DNA of 64,000 nt from contig CAVRXV010000005.1 of NCBI GenBank assembly GCA_963725255.1, positions 248,001 through 312,000 on the forward strand. Direction: 5' to 3'. Source of the stretch: JAIEPX01 sp963725255 (GTDB lineage: Bacteria > Pseudomonadota > Gammaproteobacteria > JAIEPX01). Position 1 is the first letter of the stretch. The number at the start of each line of letters is the position of its first letter. Position numbers and translations under genes: made by a program. This document shows, piece by piece, positions 9,294 to 18,050 of the stretch. Under the pieces are notes generated by a model that searched no databases, had not been told where the DNA came from, and worked only from the letters and a program-made list of their open reading frames with translations.

Positions 9294-10038
9294 AGGGTTG
9301 TTGCAATTCAGCTAAGATATTATCTAATAAAGCAGAAGCACCGAGTCTAAAATGATCGGCGTTTACCCAGTCTGATCCCATAATGTCAGAAGCTAATTGA
9401 ACGTATGATGATGCATCACTCACTGATCGAATACCACCTGATGCCTTAAACCCCACATCGCGACCAGAATCATGAATTGCTTGAAGCATAGATTCTGCTG
9501 CACTTGGAGTCGCGCCGATAGCAATTTTTCCAGTTGATGTTTTGATAAAATTGGCACCCGCATTTATTGCTATAATACTTGCTCTGTAAATATTATCGTT
9601 AGTTATGAGTGCGCCAGTTTCTAGAATAACTTTTAATTGTGCTTTTTCGCCGCAGGCTTTTTTGCAAGCGCTAATAAATTCAAAAGTGAATTCATCATCA
9701 CCATTTAAAAAACGATGATAAGGCATCACAATATCAATTTCGTTTGCACCCCAAGAAATTGATTGTGTAATATCAGTGGTTGTAGCATTAATATCATCAC
9801 CCCCTGCAGGAAAATTACTCACGGTTGCGATTTTTATTGAAGGGTCAGTGAGTGATTTTTTGACAACAGGAACAAATTGTTGATATATACACAGGCAAGC
9901 CACAGAACCAAAAGGCGTAACTGCTTTTTTGCATAATGCGCGAACGATTTCATCAGTATCGTTTTCATTAAGTGTTGTTAGATCAATTAATCCGATGATT
10001 GAAACGAGTGTATCATTATCAATGTTAAGCAGTGACAT
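9292..10038 (-). CDS. deoC: Deoxyribose-phosphate aldolase
   Basis: 248 aa, class I aldolase that splits 2-deoxyribose 5-phosphate into glyceraldehyde 3-phosphate and acetaldehyde. Seen: the Schiff-base lysine K166 in NFIKTSTGK, the proton-relay Asp102 in NEIDIVMPY, and the second lysine in VGFKASGGI. It is the last gene of the leftward cdd-punA-deoC operon and overlaps punA by 14 bp, which indicates translational coupling. It completes breakdown of deoxyribonucleosides taken up or released in the cell. Confidence 0.94.
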   Translation of the reverse strand: MSLLNIDNDTLVSIIGLIDLTTLNENDTDEIVRALCKKAVTPFGSVACLCIYQQFVPVVKKSLTDPSIKIATVSNFPAGGDDINATTTDITQSISWGANEIDIVMPYHRFLNGDDEFTFEFISACKKACGEKAQLKVILETGALITNDNIYRASIIAINAGANFIKTSTGKIAIGATPSAAESMLQAIHDSGRDVGFKASGGIRSVSDASSYVQLASDIMGSDWVNADHFRLGASALLDNILAELQQP

Positions 10039-10873
10039 GTTGATTCTCCATAAACAGTTTCATTAAACGTAGTAAATTTGCAGACGCTTTGCCTGCGACT
10101 TCGAGTACATCGTCGTGGTTTAATTTTTCTTTGCTTAATCCACAGGCTAAATTGGTAACAGTCGATATTACCGCGACTTTTAATCCGGCATGGCGGGCAA
10201 CAATCACTTCAGGGATTGTTGACATGCCCACAAGCGTCGCCCCCAATAATGTAAATGCTCGAATTTCGGCAGGTGTTTCATATGAAGGTCCTGTCACTCC
10301 GAAATAAACACCTTCAGTTAATTGAATATTCAGTTGATTTGCCGCTGCAAGAAATTGTTGTCGTAGTTCGGGATCATATGCATCGTCCATAGCAGGAAAA
10401 CGTGTGCCAAATTGATCATCATTAGGCCCAATTAAGGGATTTTTAAATGAAAAATTAATGTGATCTTTAATCAACACCAAATTACCTGGTGTAATATCAA
10501 TATTTGTTGAAGCGGCAGCGTTGGTTAATATTACCGTTTCGCATCCGAGTGCTTTCATCGTTCTGATAGGTGTTCGCATTGCTTCTTCGTCATTTCCTTC
10601 ATAATAATGAGGGCGGCCTTGCAAACATACCACTGGAACTCCAAATAGATGCCCTAAGATGAGCGTGCCTTTATGACCTTTGACGCTGCTATGGCCAAAA
10701 CCATAAAGATCGAAAAAACTAATATGTTCTGCACCTTGAATTTGATCAGCAAGTGATCCTAAGCCAGAACCTAATACAAGGCCTACTTTAGGAATGAATG
10801 ATTCAGGCACTTTACTTTTAATTTTATTCACGTTGTCATTAATATGAGTATTGGTATATGTGGAATAAATCAC
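10025..10873 (-). CDS. punA: Purine nucleoside phosphorylase, trimeric (PNP-I) type
   Basis: 282 aa. Cleaves purine (deoxy)nucleosides with phosphate to base and (deoxy)ribose 1-phosphate. Motifs of the low-molecular-mass trimeric family are visible: the phosphate loop LVLGSGLGSLA, GHKGTLILG, the phosphate-binding histidine in GRPHYYEG, TNAAAS, GPSYETPAEIRAF and GMSTIPEVIVARHAGL, with the base-binding Asn in STVTNLACG. Overlaps cdd by 4 bp upstream and deoC by 14 bp downstream, in one operon. Confidence 0.92.
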   Translation of the reverse strand: MIYSTYTNTHINDNVNKIKSKVPESFIPKVGLVLGSGLGSLADQIQGAEHISFFDLYGFGHSSVKGHKGTLILGHLFGVPVVCLQGRPHYYEGNDEEAMRTPIRTMKALGCETVILTNAAASTNIDITPGNLVLIKDHINFSFKNPLIGPNDDQFGTRFPAMDDAYDPELRQQFLAAANQLNIQLTEGVYFGVTGPSYETPAEIRAFTLLGATLVGMSTIPEVIVARHAGLKVAVISTVTNLACGLSKEKLNHDDVLEVAGKASANLLRLMKLFMENQHVTA

Positions 10874-11277
10874 GATTCTTCTCCTAAATGTTGTTGAGAG
10901 AAAGGTTGTGGCAATAAATCGCCCAGGAGCACAGTTTGGTGTGCTCCATCTGCGTTGGCCATATGAACAAGTGTATCAGGGCTCGCGAATTCGGAAAGTC
11001 TTTGCCGACAAGCACCACAGGGTGAACAGAAATTGTTGGAGGAACAAGCGACAGCAATTTCAACGATTTGTCTATTTCCAGCGCTAATTAAACTTGCAAT
11101 CGCCGAGGCTTCTGCGCATAGCGTTAAGCTGTAAGACACATTTTCAATATTGCAGCCCGTGAAATATTCATCGTTGCTTGTGCGTAGACAAGCACCTACT
11201 TTGAAATTCGAATACGGGGAGTATGCGTTGAGCATGACGGCTTTAGCCATATGAATCATATGTTCACGAGTGTTCAT
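10870..11277 (-). CDS. cdd: Cytidine deaminase
   Basis: 135 aa, the short homotetrameric type. Deaminates cytidine and deoxycytidine to uridine and deoxyuridine. Zinc is bound by Cys in LCAEAS, where Glu is the catalytic proton shuttle, and by the two Cys of SPCGACRQRL. First gene of the cdd-punA-deoC nucleoside-salvage operon, with ATGA-type overlap into punA. The start at 11277 gives the family N terminus MIHMAKAVMLNAYSPYSNF shortly after. Divergent from the bufferin-type gene. Confidence 0.93.
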   Translation of the reverse strand: MNTREHMIHMAKAVMLNAYSPYSNFKVGACLRTSNDEYFTGCNIENVSYSLTLCAEASAIASLISAGNRQIVEIAVACSSNNFCSPCGACRQRLSEFASPDTLVHMANADGAHQTVLLGDLLPQPFSQQHLGEES

Positions 11278-11369
11278 ATCAATCTCAAAATTAAAAATTC
11301 GAGTATAACCTAGGGTATCAGGGTAAACAAATTAATTTCATTTGACTGGTTAGGTCAACAGAGAATCGA

Positions 11370-11375
11370 TATAAT
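11370..11375 (+). promoter_or_regulatory. Putative -10 box of the bufferin-type gene
   Basis: A perfect TATAAT 30 bp before the ATG at 11406. The only good -35 hexamer, TTGACT at 11342-11347, is 22 bp away, longer than the usual 16-18 bp spacer, so the promoter may be weak or need an activator. Call made from sequence only. Confidence 0.35.
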
Positions 11376-11405
11376 AGCCTTTTTAACTTCAAGGAGGAGA
11401 TCAAG

Positions 11406-11678
11406 ATGAAAACATCAAAATTAATAGTATCCGCTATAGCGGCTGCTGTCGGCTTAGGCTTATCAACAGGTCCGGCTTTTGCTGCTGATAAACCAGAAAA
11501 ATGCTACGGTATAGTGAAAGCGGGTAAAAATGACTGCGGTACTGGGAAGCATAGTTGCGCTGGTGTATCCAAGGCCGATAACTCGCCTGATGAATGGCTG
11601 TTTATGCCTAAAGGCCTGTGTGACAAGATCGTTGGTGGCAGCACTACACCGAAAGAGTCGGCGAAAGACGGGAAGTAA
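11406..11678 (+). CDS. BufA1-type bufferin precursor peptide (DUF2282), orphan
   Basis: 90 aa with a Sec signal peptide (MKTSKLIVSAIAAAVGLGLS and cleavage after AFA) and a small mature part with four cysteines in the DUF2282 pattern: EKCYGIVKAGKNDCGTGKHS, CAGVSKAD, then EWLFMPKGLCDKIVGG. In described bufferin systems the cysteines are converted to metal-binding thiooxazoles by a DUF692 (MNIO) enzyme BufB with its partner BufC, and the peptide then buffers copper in the periplasm. Neither partner gene is adjacent here. Ribosome binding site AAGGAGG just upstream. Family assignment is confident; activity without a local maturase is open. Confidence 0.88.
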   Translation: MKTSKLIVSAIAAAVGLGLSTGPAFAADKPEKCYGIVKAGKNDCGTGKHSCAGVSKADNSPDEWLFMPKGLCDKIVGGSTTPKESAKDGK

Positions 11679-11694
11679 AAGAGAAATGTGCACG

Positions 11695-11720
11695 GCGGTT
11701 TCTGCTTAAGCGGGAACCGC
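11695..11720 (+). promoter_or_regulatory. Hairpin between bufferin and host-attachment genes
   Basis: As RNA the 26 nt fold into an 11-bp stem, with two G-U pairs, and a UUAA loop (GCGGUUUCUGC / GCGGGAACCGC). No U run follows, so it is not a classical terminator. It could be an mRNA-stability or attenuator element. Confidence 0.4.
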
Positions 11721-11804
11721 TAAAGTATGCTAAAATTACTATGTGAGGAAATGGAAAGCCATCAGCCGTTGCCAGATCTCTAATAGTCATTTAAGGAGGT
11801 ATTT

Positions 11805-12272
11805 ATGCCAACCACGAAGCAAATAACCTGGATTCTGACAGCCAATGCAACAGGTGCAAAACTTTATGAAACAGACGCCACCAGAATCGGTAGTAAAGAT
11901 CTAAAGTTAATCGATGAATTTTCACATCAAGAAAATAGAGAAAGAATTTCTGAAATGATGACCGATAAAACAGGACATTATCAATCGGATTTTGGAAGTG
12001 GTCAAGGTGCTTATGCGAGTCGAAATGATCCTAAAGAAATCGAAGCTGAACGATTTGCACAAATTCTTGCGACTAAACTCAATAAAGGTCGTACCGATCA
12101 TTTATACCAAAAACTTGTAGTCATCGCCCCAGCAAAATTTCACGGATTACTCAACGAAAAATGTCCTCGCGATGTATTAAATTTGGTTCTTCATAAAGTG
12201 CAAAAAGATTATACAAAAATTTCTCAGAAAGAATTACAAGCCCATTTGGCTGAATTAGATGAATTAAGATAA
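11805..12272 (+). CDS. Host-attachment-type protein (PF10116)
   Basis: 155 aa. Matches the family annotated as protein required for attachment to host cells: N-terminal WILTANATGAKLYET strand, a central Gly/Ser-rich stretch (SDFGSGQGAYASRNDP), then ERFAQILATKLNKGRTDHLY, KLVVIAPAKFHGLL and the ending DYTKISQKELQAHL. The fold resembles the archaeal-release-factor-like baeRF group; despite its name a direct adhesion role is not established, and no signal peptide is present. TAAGGAGGT is a strong ribosome binding site. A decayed second copy of its 3' end lies at 16043-16194. Confidence 0.87.
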   Translation: MPTTKQITWILTANATGAKLYETDATRIGSKDLKLIDEFSHQENRERISEMMTDKTGHYQSDFGSGQGAYASRNDPKEIEAERFAQILATKLNKGRTDHLYQKLVVIAPAKFHGLLNEKCPRDVLNLVLHKVQKDYTKISQKELQAHLAELDELR

Positions 12273-12325
12273 ATGCTTTAAGTTAAAAGGGAAAAGCCTG
12301 AATTGATTAATGCCTGCCATTGATC

Positions 12326-15300
12326 TTACCTATGTGAATTTAGCAGCTCATTATTAATTTCATTTTTCTGCAACAATTTATCATGTTTTTCTCGAGCCAC
12401 CGATATATTTACTTTATTAACATCCTTAAGTCGTCCCTCAGTGAAACATATCGCTATTTCAATAATCCATGGGCCACAATTATAGCCGTCTTTTTGAGGT
12501 GGAGGATCATCTTGTGGGATAAATATCATGTCAGGGAGTGCAATTTTGAGAGCTGCTATTACTTCAGAATTAGGCTGATGCCCTAAAGGATCAAAGTAGA
12601 AAACGACTGGTGATTCGGCTTCCGTAAAATTGATACAGACCAGCACCCAATGGCTATCGTTTAAATTAACCGGAATAATGGTTAGATCTTGATTAGGTTC
12701 TCTGTTCAGAGTATGGTCAAATATACTTTGAACTAATACTGTATTCGCTTTTCCTTTCCAACTGGTTCCCAGCATACTGTAGAGCACATTAACTTTTGAA
12801 GCGTTTGAAGCGTTTTCAAATTGCTTTTTTAACAATAGATGTATCTTGTCGCAAGTGTACCATGATCTATCGATTACAGGTGACTTTGGAGAGTGAAATG
12901 AGTGCCGGTTCTGTGATGTATTGCCCGATTCTGTTTTGTGGGGCCGATCGCTCAGGTCATCTTTGTGGGGTCTATCGCTTTGAACATCCACCGAGAGCTC
13001 TAATAAATTCGATATTTTCATGACAGTATCAAATAACTCATGATTAGCTGTTAATTCCAATTCTAGTTTATCCAAGCCAGCGCGCCATTGCGCACGTCGT
13101 TTTCTTTTATTAGCCAGCATTTTCTTATCGCCGGAAATTCTATTCTCTATCTTTTCAATGTCACTTTCTAAATCTTTTCTGCGTAATTCATTTTTATTAT
13201 TTTCAATTTGATCATCTCCTAATTTCTCAAGCGAACGCATATTCGCATCTTGGTGCTCTTTAAACTCATTTATATTGAAACGGCATGATTCAACTTCATT
13301 TTCAATTTCAGTGATACGAGCTTTAATATGTTTGAGTTGCACATTAAGCTCGCTGATTAGCTTTTGATTCTTATCTCTAGAGTAAGCAAATACTCTCACT
13401 GCGGCTTTAGCTTCTTTCCCTTCAAAAAAATTAAAGTCGGTAACAAAAAAATCTCTACTAATCGGATATCTATGTCCAACTGCCTGATCATTTTGAAAAT
13501 TGCCTTTTTGACGTTCAGTAACTTCCCAGTGGCACAGTGAGTATCCGGCGTTAAACTCAAACGTATGTGAGCCAGGAGTAAGAACTGGAACATATTCTTC
13601 TTTACCATATTCTGCGATATTTTTACCTTTAACCTTTCCCCATGATGTTATCGGGCTGTGACTGATAACAAGAGGAACATTGTCGTATCTATCACTCCAC
13701 ACCACAACAAGTTCATCTGTATCTATTTCAGATATTTTTTTCGATAAGCTCTGAAATTTTTTACGTTCTTCAGCCAGGTTTCTTCCGCATTTGGCTATTC
13801 TATCTTGTTCAGTATTAATCATTGCTTCTAAATCTTCTTGTGCTTTCTCTAAATTTTCTAAAGTGCTAGTATCAATTTCGGTGCAAGCAGGAATGTCAGA
13901 AAATTCTAATCGTTTTTGCTCAAGGAAATTTTGGTTTTTTAAGATTTCCGCCACCAATTTATGACAGTAACGATATTTTTCCTCGAGTATAGCAACATCC
14001 TTGGAAATATCTTGCTTGTTCTTATTCATCTTTTGTGAATATAGGCTAACCAGATTTGGTAACACAATGCTTCTAAATTTATCCTGATTTGGATCAAAAT
14101 TAGTAAAGCAAAAGTTATTGTTTTCATGTATTTCATAAGCAACCAACCTATTCAAAGTATTCTGATCACTTTCCCAATTGTCACATGTATTGGATATCAG
14201 GATTCTACCTTGACCTTCATGTATTGAGCATAACAAATCAAGTATTTTTGATTCCTCATCATTTAAATGGTGTCGCTTATCTATAAGGCCTTGCCCACAT
14301 TCAGGAATCAAAATTGTGTCAACGTAATCGGACATTATTTTCTCTACTGTGATTTCAGACGGGTCTGCCTGAATAATGAAAGAAAATGAATTATCAAGAA
14401 TGTTAAGTTTATCGTTGCTATTAGATTTGAAAATCGTTGAAAAAGTGGCAGCAACATGACGAAGAGAAGCCCACCCGTCACTAGTTAAATTTCCAAGTGG
14501 GATAACAATGACAATAGCTTGAATACTGCGGCACACTTGGCTTACCATGTGCACTACATTGGCCGCCACGATTTTTTCTTCTATAGAAGTAGAAAGATAA
14601 TCGTCAAAGTTTGGCAGCTCACATAAATTCAAGATTCTATTACCAACTTGGATCGTAATTATTTTAGGCATAAAAGTATAGAGTTCTCCGCCTGCGCGCC
14701 TTTTTCCGATGACGATCGTTAGATCTTTACCTTTTGCCTGCTCTATTGCCGCATCGCATAACCTGGGCACTTTTAGATAGCAATGTTTTATAGCATCAAT
14801 AACGTTTAATTGCTCAAATTCTTCATTAGACATTTGACTTTTCTTGGCTAATGGTCTGGTAATGAATTCTTTAAACCTCGCCTTTATCTTTTGACGATTA
14901 TCTTCTAGAGATAACCTACCCGGTTTATCATAATTCGAAGTCGATTCCTTTGTTTCCTCGACAGAAGCTGCTTGATGGAGTGAATGCAAATCTTGAAACA
15001 GAGGTGACCACCCACGAGGAGCCAGCAATGAAGAAGATTTTAGAATAGACTTCATACCAAAAACGAAAAAGCTAAACACAAAGAAAACTATCGTAGAGAA
15101 AACTGAAGGTGATTTTAGATTATCCTCGTTAGAAAGATATCGATAAACAACTACAAAAGTGCCGATACATAACATTCTACTGATGCTAGTTAAATTACTC
15201 ATAATTTCTTTTACATATCCTTTGTTTTCAACGGTTATTAAACTTAAATTGTTTGTAACTTTAGTACTACTATCCACCATTCTTTTAAGCTCACGGTCCG

Positions 15301-15868
15301 TATTTTGAGTAAACAACATCGCGTCATTCAATAATTTTGCACCCTTATCTCCAAGATTCTGAGCAATGCCACCTACATTAGTTAAAACATCCTCTAACCT
15401 ATCAAGATTATCGATGAATATATTAAAGGCTTCAAAGGCTATATTGAGCAAGCCATTGATTTTATGTGACAGATCAGGTATTTCTTTTTCGATTGTAGAG
15501 GCGAGATCCGCAAAAGATTCAATCAAACCCAATGCTTTTCCACTGATCTTTTTTAGATCTCGCTTAATCTTTGGTATGTTAATTTCTTTGTTCTGTTTAG
15601 AGAGGTTTGACGCGGTCTCATCCAATTTTTGAATAACTTCGTTAAAACCAGTGATAGTACGATCCAAATCATCAATGAGATTAGTGGTCCGTGGCTTATT
15701 CACTACAACAAGCTCTCTTACCTCCACAGACGTCTTCTGAAAGTCGGTTATTAATGATTGGAATTTTTTTAATGTAGAAGAACCATCATTTGATACAATA
15801 TTAATAACTCCCTCTGCTGCAGAGTGTACCTTATCGGCTAATCTGGAACACTTTTGCATCATGATCAT
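12326..15868 (-). CDS. Large membrane protein with degenerate GTPase-like domain and C-terminal Ulp1-like cysteine protease
   Basis: 1180 aa. Residues 1-230 are helical and probably coiled coil. Two hydrophobic segments follow at about 232-247 and 255-276. At about 383-560 a stretch resembles a P-loop GTPase (TIVIGKRRAGGE, then NLCELPNFDDYL like a DxPGF switch, then FIIQADPSE), but the Walker GKS/T is missing, so nucleotide binding is doubtful. Long coiled coils flank a beta-rich segment near 720-830. The C terminus shows the CE-clan protease set: His1073 (NDSHWVLV), Asp1093 (YFDPLG), Gln1125 and Cys1131 (YNCGPW), spaced as in Ulp1/SENP. This suggests a SUMO-, ubiquitin- or NEDD8-directed protease, or an acetyltransferase of the same fold. 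Probable effector anchored in a membrane. Confidence 0.72.
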   Translation of the reverse strand: MIMMQKCSRLADKVHSAAEGVINIVSNDGSSTLKKFQSLITDFQKTSVEVRELVVVNKPRTTNLIDDLDRTITGFNEVIQKLDETASNLSKQNKEINIPKIKRDLKKISGKALGLIESFADLASTIEKEIPDLSHKINGLLNIAFEAFNIFIDNLDRLEDVLTNVGGIAQNLGDKGAKLLNDAMLFTQNTDRELKRMVDSSTKVTNNLSLITVENKGYVKEIMSNLTSISRMLCIGTFVVVYRYLSNEDNLKSPSVFSTIVFFVFSFFVFGMKSILKSSSLLAPRGWSPLFQDLHSLHQAASVEETKESTSNYDKPGRLSLEDNRQKIKARFKEFITRPLAKKSQMSNEEFEQLNVIDAIKHCYLKVPRLCDAAIEQAKGKDLTIVIGKRRAGGELYTFMPKIITIQVGNRILNLCELPNFDDYLSTSIEEKIVAANVVHMVSQVCRSIQAIVIVIPLGNLTSDGWASLRHVAATFSTIFKSNSNDKLNILDNSFSFIIQADPSEITVEKIMSDYVDTILIPECGQGLIDKRHHLNDEESKILDLLCSIHEGQGRILISNTCDNWESDQNTLNRLVAYEIHENNNFCFTNFDPNQDKFRSIVLPNLVSLYSQKMNKNKQDISKDVAILEEKYRYCHKLVAEILKNQNFLEQKRLEFSDIPACTEIDTSTLENLEKAQEDLEAMINTEQDRIAKCGRNLAEERKKFQSLSKKISEIDTDELVVVWSDRYDNVPLVISHSPITSWGKVKGKNIAEYGKEEYVPVLTPGSHTFEFNAGYSLCHWEVTERQKGNFQNDQAVGHRYPISRDFFVTDFNFFEGKEAKAAVRVFAYSRDKNQKLISELNVQLKHIKARITEIENEVESCRFNINEFKEHQDANMRSLEKLGDDQIENNKNELRRKDLESDIEKIENRISGDKKMLANKRKRRAQWRAGLDKLELELTANHELFDTVMKISNLLELSVDVQSDRPHKDDLSDRPHKTESGNTSQNRHSFHSPKSPVIDRSWYTCDKIHLLLKKQFENASNASKVNVLYSMLGTSWKGKANTVLVQSIFDHTLNREPNQDLTIIPVNLNDSHWVLVCINFTEAESPVVFYFDPLGHQPNSEVIAALKIALPDMIFIPQDDPPPQKDGYNCGPWIIEIAICFTEGRLKDVNKVNISVAREKHDKLLQKNEINNELLNSHR

Positions 15869-15920
15869 TACTCCTTGTTAGATGTCAGATCGTGAGACCA
15901 TTCATCATGATTACAATGTA

Positions 15921-16020
15921 TCATTGCTATGTCATCACATTACATTAACGACATTTCAACTAATGATAGTAAGATTAATCATGTTACATCTTGAAGTTAA
16001 AATCCATGGGGACAAAATAC
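15921..16020. repeat. Left arm of a 100-bp inverted repeat around the LuxR gene
   Basis: Nearly identical, in inverse orientation, to 17033-17131. The best-conserved core runs from ACGACATTTCAACTAATGAT to GAAGTTAAAATC; differences lie mainly in the outer 30 bp and in a small indel next to GGGGACAAAATAC. The two arms enclose about 1.0 kb that contains a decayed host-attachment fragment and a PAS-LuxR gene. Confidence 0.9.
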
Positions 16021-16042
16021 CCCTATTATTGCAAGCCAAATT

Positions 16043-16194
16043 ATCGAAGCTGAACGATTTGCACAGACTCTTGCTACTATACTCAATAAAGGTCGTATCG
16101 ATCATTTATATCAAAAACTTTTTGTCATCGCTCCAGTAAAATTTCTCAGAAAGAATTGCAAGCTCATTTGTCTGAATTGAACGAATTAAGATAG
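16043..16194 (+). pseudogene. Decayed copy of the 3' part of the host-attachment gene
   Basis: Matches the 3' end of the intact gene (from about 12036 to its stop at 12272) at most positions: ATCGAAGCTGAACGATTTGC, then CTCAATAAAGGTCGT, TCATTTATA and the last 55 bp up to GAATTAAGATA. An 82-bp stretch of the intact gene is absent, exactly between two copies of AAAATTTC (12134-12141 and 12216-12223), one of which remains at 16138-16145. The loss is not a multiple of three and shifts the frame. No start codon or 5' half is present. Confidence 0.85.
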
Positions 16195-16276
16195 ATTTTG
16201 ACGAGATCATGACTATATGTTGACTATTGAATGTTTTATTGATAAATTTCTAATATCTTCATCAGAGTACTAGAAT

Positions 16277-17011
16277 ATGGATGCACACAGCAACAATCTA
16301 GATATTAGTCAAGAGCTAATCTTGTGCCGCCATCGAGATGGTGTCATCTTAGAGAGACCTCGATCCCAAAATCAATATATTCATAGTAGTATCAGTACTC
16401 TCTATTCTTTGCCTTTCAATATTTGTTTTTATGATGCTAATCATCAGTTTGTTGATGGTAATGATGCATGTCTTGAAATTGTTGGTGTCCAGTCTATTAG
16501 AGATTTTATTGGTTATACTAATGAACGATTTGTCGACAAGGAATTATCTGTATTAGCAGACTCTAATAACGATTTAGTCATGCGATCTCAACGTACGATA
16601 ATAGCAGAGGAGTCGGGTTTTCGTAAGGATGATTATCAGATCCAAACTCTATCCTTTAAGTTTCCTTGGTATGCTTTTGGCAAAGTTGTTGGAATACTAG
16701 GGTGCTCAATAATAACTTCCAAGATTAGTGTGTCGGAATTAGCAAATTCGCTTTCGCAATTAGCCTCTATAGGTTTACTTAGCAATAATCACTGTTCTAT
16801 TGGGCCATCCGTCGATACTCAAAAGAAATTTTGTCCTAATTTAACCCCACGTGAAAACGAAGTATTATCATTGTGGTTGCGTAGTAAAACAGCTAAGGAG
16901 ATTGGAAAAGATCTTAATATAAAATATAAATCCGTCCAAAAACGTATTGCTAATATAAAATTTAAAACGGGCGGTCTATCAAAGTCATCTCTATACGACA
17001 AATTTGCATAA
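16277..17011 (+). CDS. PAS-LuxR type transcriptional regulator
   Basis: 244 aa. Residues about 50-160 look like a PAS sensor (LPFNICFYDANHQFVDGNDA, then a late FGKVVGILGCSI strand). Residues about 185-244 are a LuxR-type helix-turn-helix: NLTPRENEVLSLWLRSKTAK, then EIGKDLNIKYKSVQKRI. The recognition helix differs from typical RTVEKH-type helices (KSVQKRIANI). No autoinducer-binding domain or receiver domain is seen. The gene is the only intact reading frame between the inverted-repeat arms, so its expression could depend on segment orientation. Confidence 0.78.
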   Translation: MDAHSNNLDISQELILCRHRDGVILERPRSQNQYIHSSISTLYSLPFNICFYDANHQFVDGNDACLEIVGVQSIRDFIGYTNERFVDKELSVLADSNNDLVMRSQRTIIAEESGFRKDDYQIQTLSFKFPWYAFGKVVGILGCSIITSKISVSELANSLSQLASIGLLSNNHCSIGPSVDTQKKFCPNLTPRENEVLSLWLRSKTAKEIGKDLNIKYKSVQKRIANIKFKTGGLSKSSLYDKFA

Positions 17012-17032
17012 ATTTGGCTTGTATTGATAGGT

Positions 17033-17131
17033 GTATTTTGTCCCCTAGATTTTAACTTCAAGATGTAACATGATTAATCTTACTATCATTAGTTGAAATG
17101 TCGTTGTTGTAAAATGATGACATAGCATTGA
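17033..17131. repeat. Right arm of the inverted repeat around the LuxR gene
   Basis: Reverse complement of 15921-16020 with few mismatches. It starts 21 bp after the LuxR stop codon and ends 27 bp before the left end of the IS3-family element. The arm itself contains no open frame and no recognisable transposase end. Confidence 0.9.
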
Positions 17132-17189
17132 AGTGAACCTAAATGATTAGGTAAGTTTGATCTGCTCCCGATTTCGTGGACACCAACCT

Positions 17190-18050
17190 CTAACAAGCAT
17201 ACATTAATTCATATTGAGCAGGTGTGTTGTAATTTATCGTAGAATGCCTACGTTGTCTATTGTAAAAAACCTCAATATATTCAAAAATAACTCTCTTTGC
17301 CTCCCCTCTCGTTTTAAAGCTTTCATGGTGCGTGCACTCAACTTTCAGTGTGTGAAAAAAGCTTTCTACTACCGCATTATCCCAGCAGTTCTCTTTTCGA
17401 CTCATACTGCATTCAATATCATTATCCTTCAATAATCCCTGATATTCATTCGCTGCATACTGACTTCCACGATCAGAATGTAACAATACTCCACCCGATA
17501 TTTTTCGCTTAAATAACGCCATTCTTAAAGCATTCAGCGTGATATCTTCTTTCATCCTGCTATCCATCGACCACCTTATGATTTTCCTAGAAAATAAATC
17601 CATGATCACCGATAAATACAACCATCCTTCCATCGTCGGAATATACGTAATATCAGAGACCCAGCGCTGATTTGGTTTGTTAGCGGTAAACTCTCGATTT
17701 AATTTATTATCACTTATGGGTTTACTATGATTTGAATCCGTCGTCATTTTAAATTTCCTTTTCGTTTTCGCTCTTATGCCATAATGCTGCATCAGCCTAA
17801 AAACTCGGTTTTTTCCGAGTGTTTTTAATTCTGCATGTAGATCATAGTATATGCGACGATATCCATACGTCTCTCGACTTCTTTCATGACTCTCACGGAT
17901 CTTTAACAATAATTGCTGATTCGATTCTTCTCGATCGCTCACAGGTCGTGATAACCACGCATAAAAGCCGCTTCGGCTTATTTCTAAAACGTGACACAGG
18001 ATGTTAATCGAGTGTTCTTTGCGTTTCTCTTCCACAAATTGATACTTCAT
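17190..18050 (-). CDS. IS3-family transposase OrfB (DDE integrase domain)
   Basis: 286 aa. Catalyses strand transfer of the element. The HTH_21 segment (RESHERSRETYGYRRIYYDL) precedes an rve-type core with the acidic triad: Asp in WVSDITYIP, Asp in VLLHSDRGSQY and Glu in NAVVESFFHTLK. The C terminus YNRQRRHSTINYNTPAQYE is typical. OrfB overlaps orfA by 4 bp (ATGA), and the -1 frame at the slippery site leads directly into it, so the active product is probably an OrfAB fusion. Apparently intact. Confidence 0.94.
   Translation of the reverse strand: MKYQFVEEKRKEHSINILCHVLEISRSGFYAWLSRPVSDREESNQQLLLKIRESHERSRETYGYRRIYYDLHAELKTLGKNRVFRLMQHYGIRAKTKRKFKMTTDSNHSKPISDNKLNREFTANKPNQRWVSDITYIPTMEGWLYLSVIMDLFSRKIIRWSMDSRMKEDITLNALRMALFKRKISGGVLLHSDRGSQYAANEYQGLLKDNDIECSMSRKENCWDNAVVESFFHTLKVECTHHESFKTRGEAKRVIFEYIEVFYNRQRRHSTINYNTPAQYELMYAC

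Noticed and set aside
12383..15632. Several plus-strand frames of 67-88 codons inside the 1180-aa gene
   Set aside because: Shadows of the coding strand; none has a ribosome binding site or recognisable sequence.
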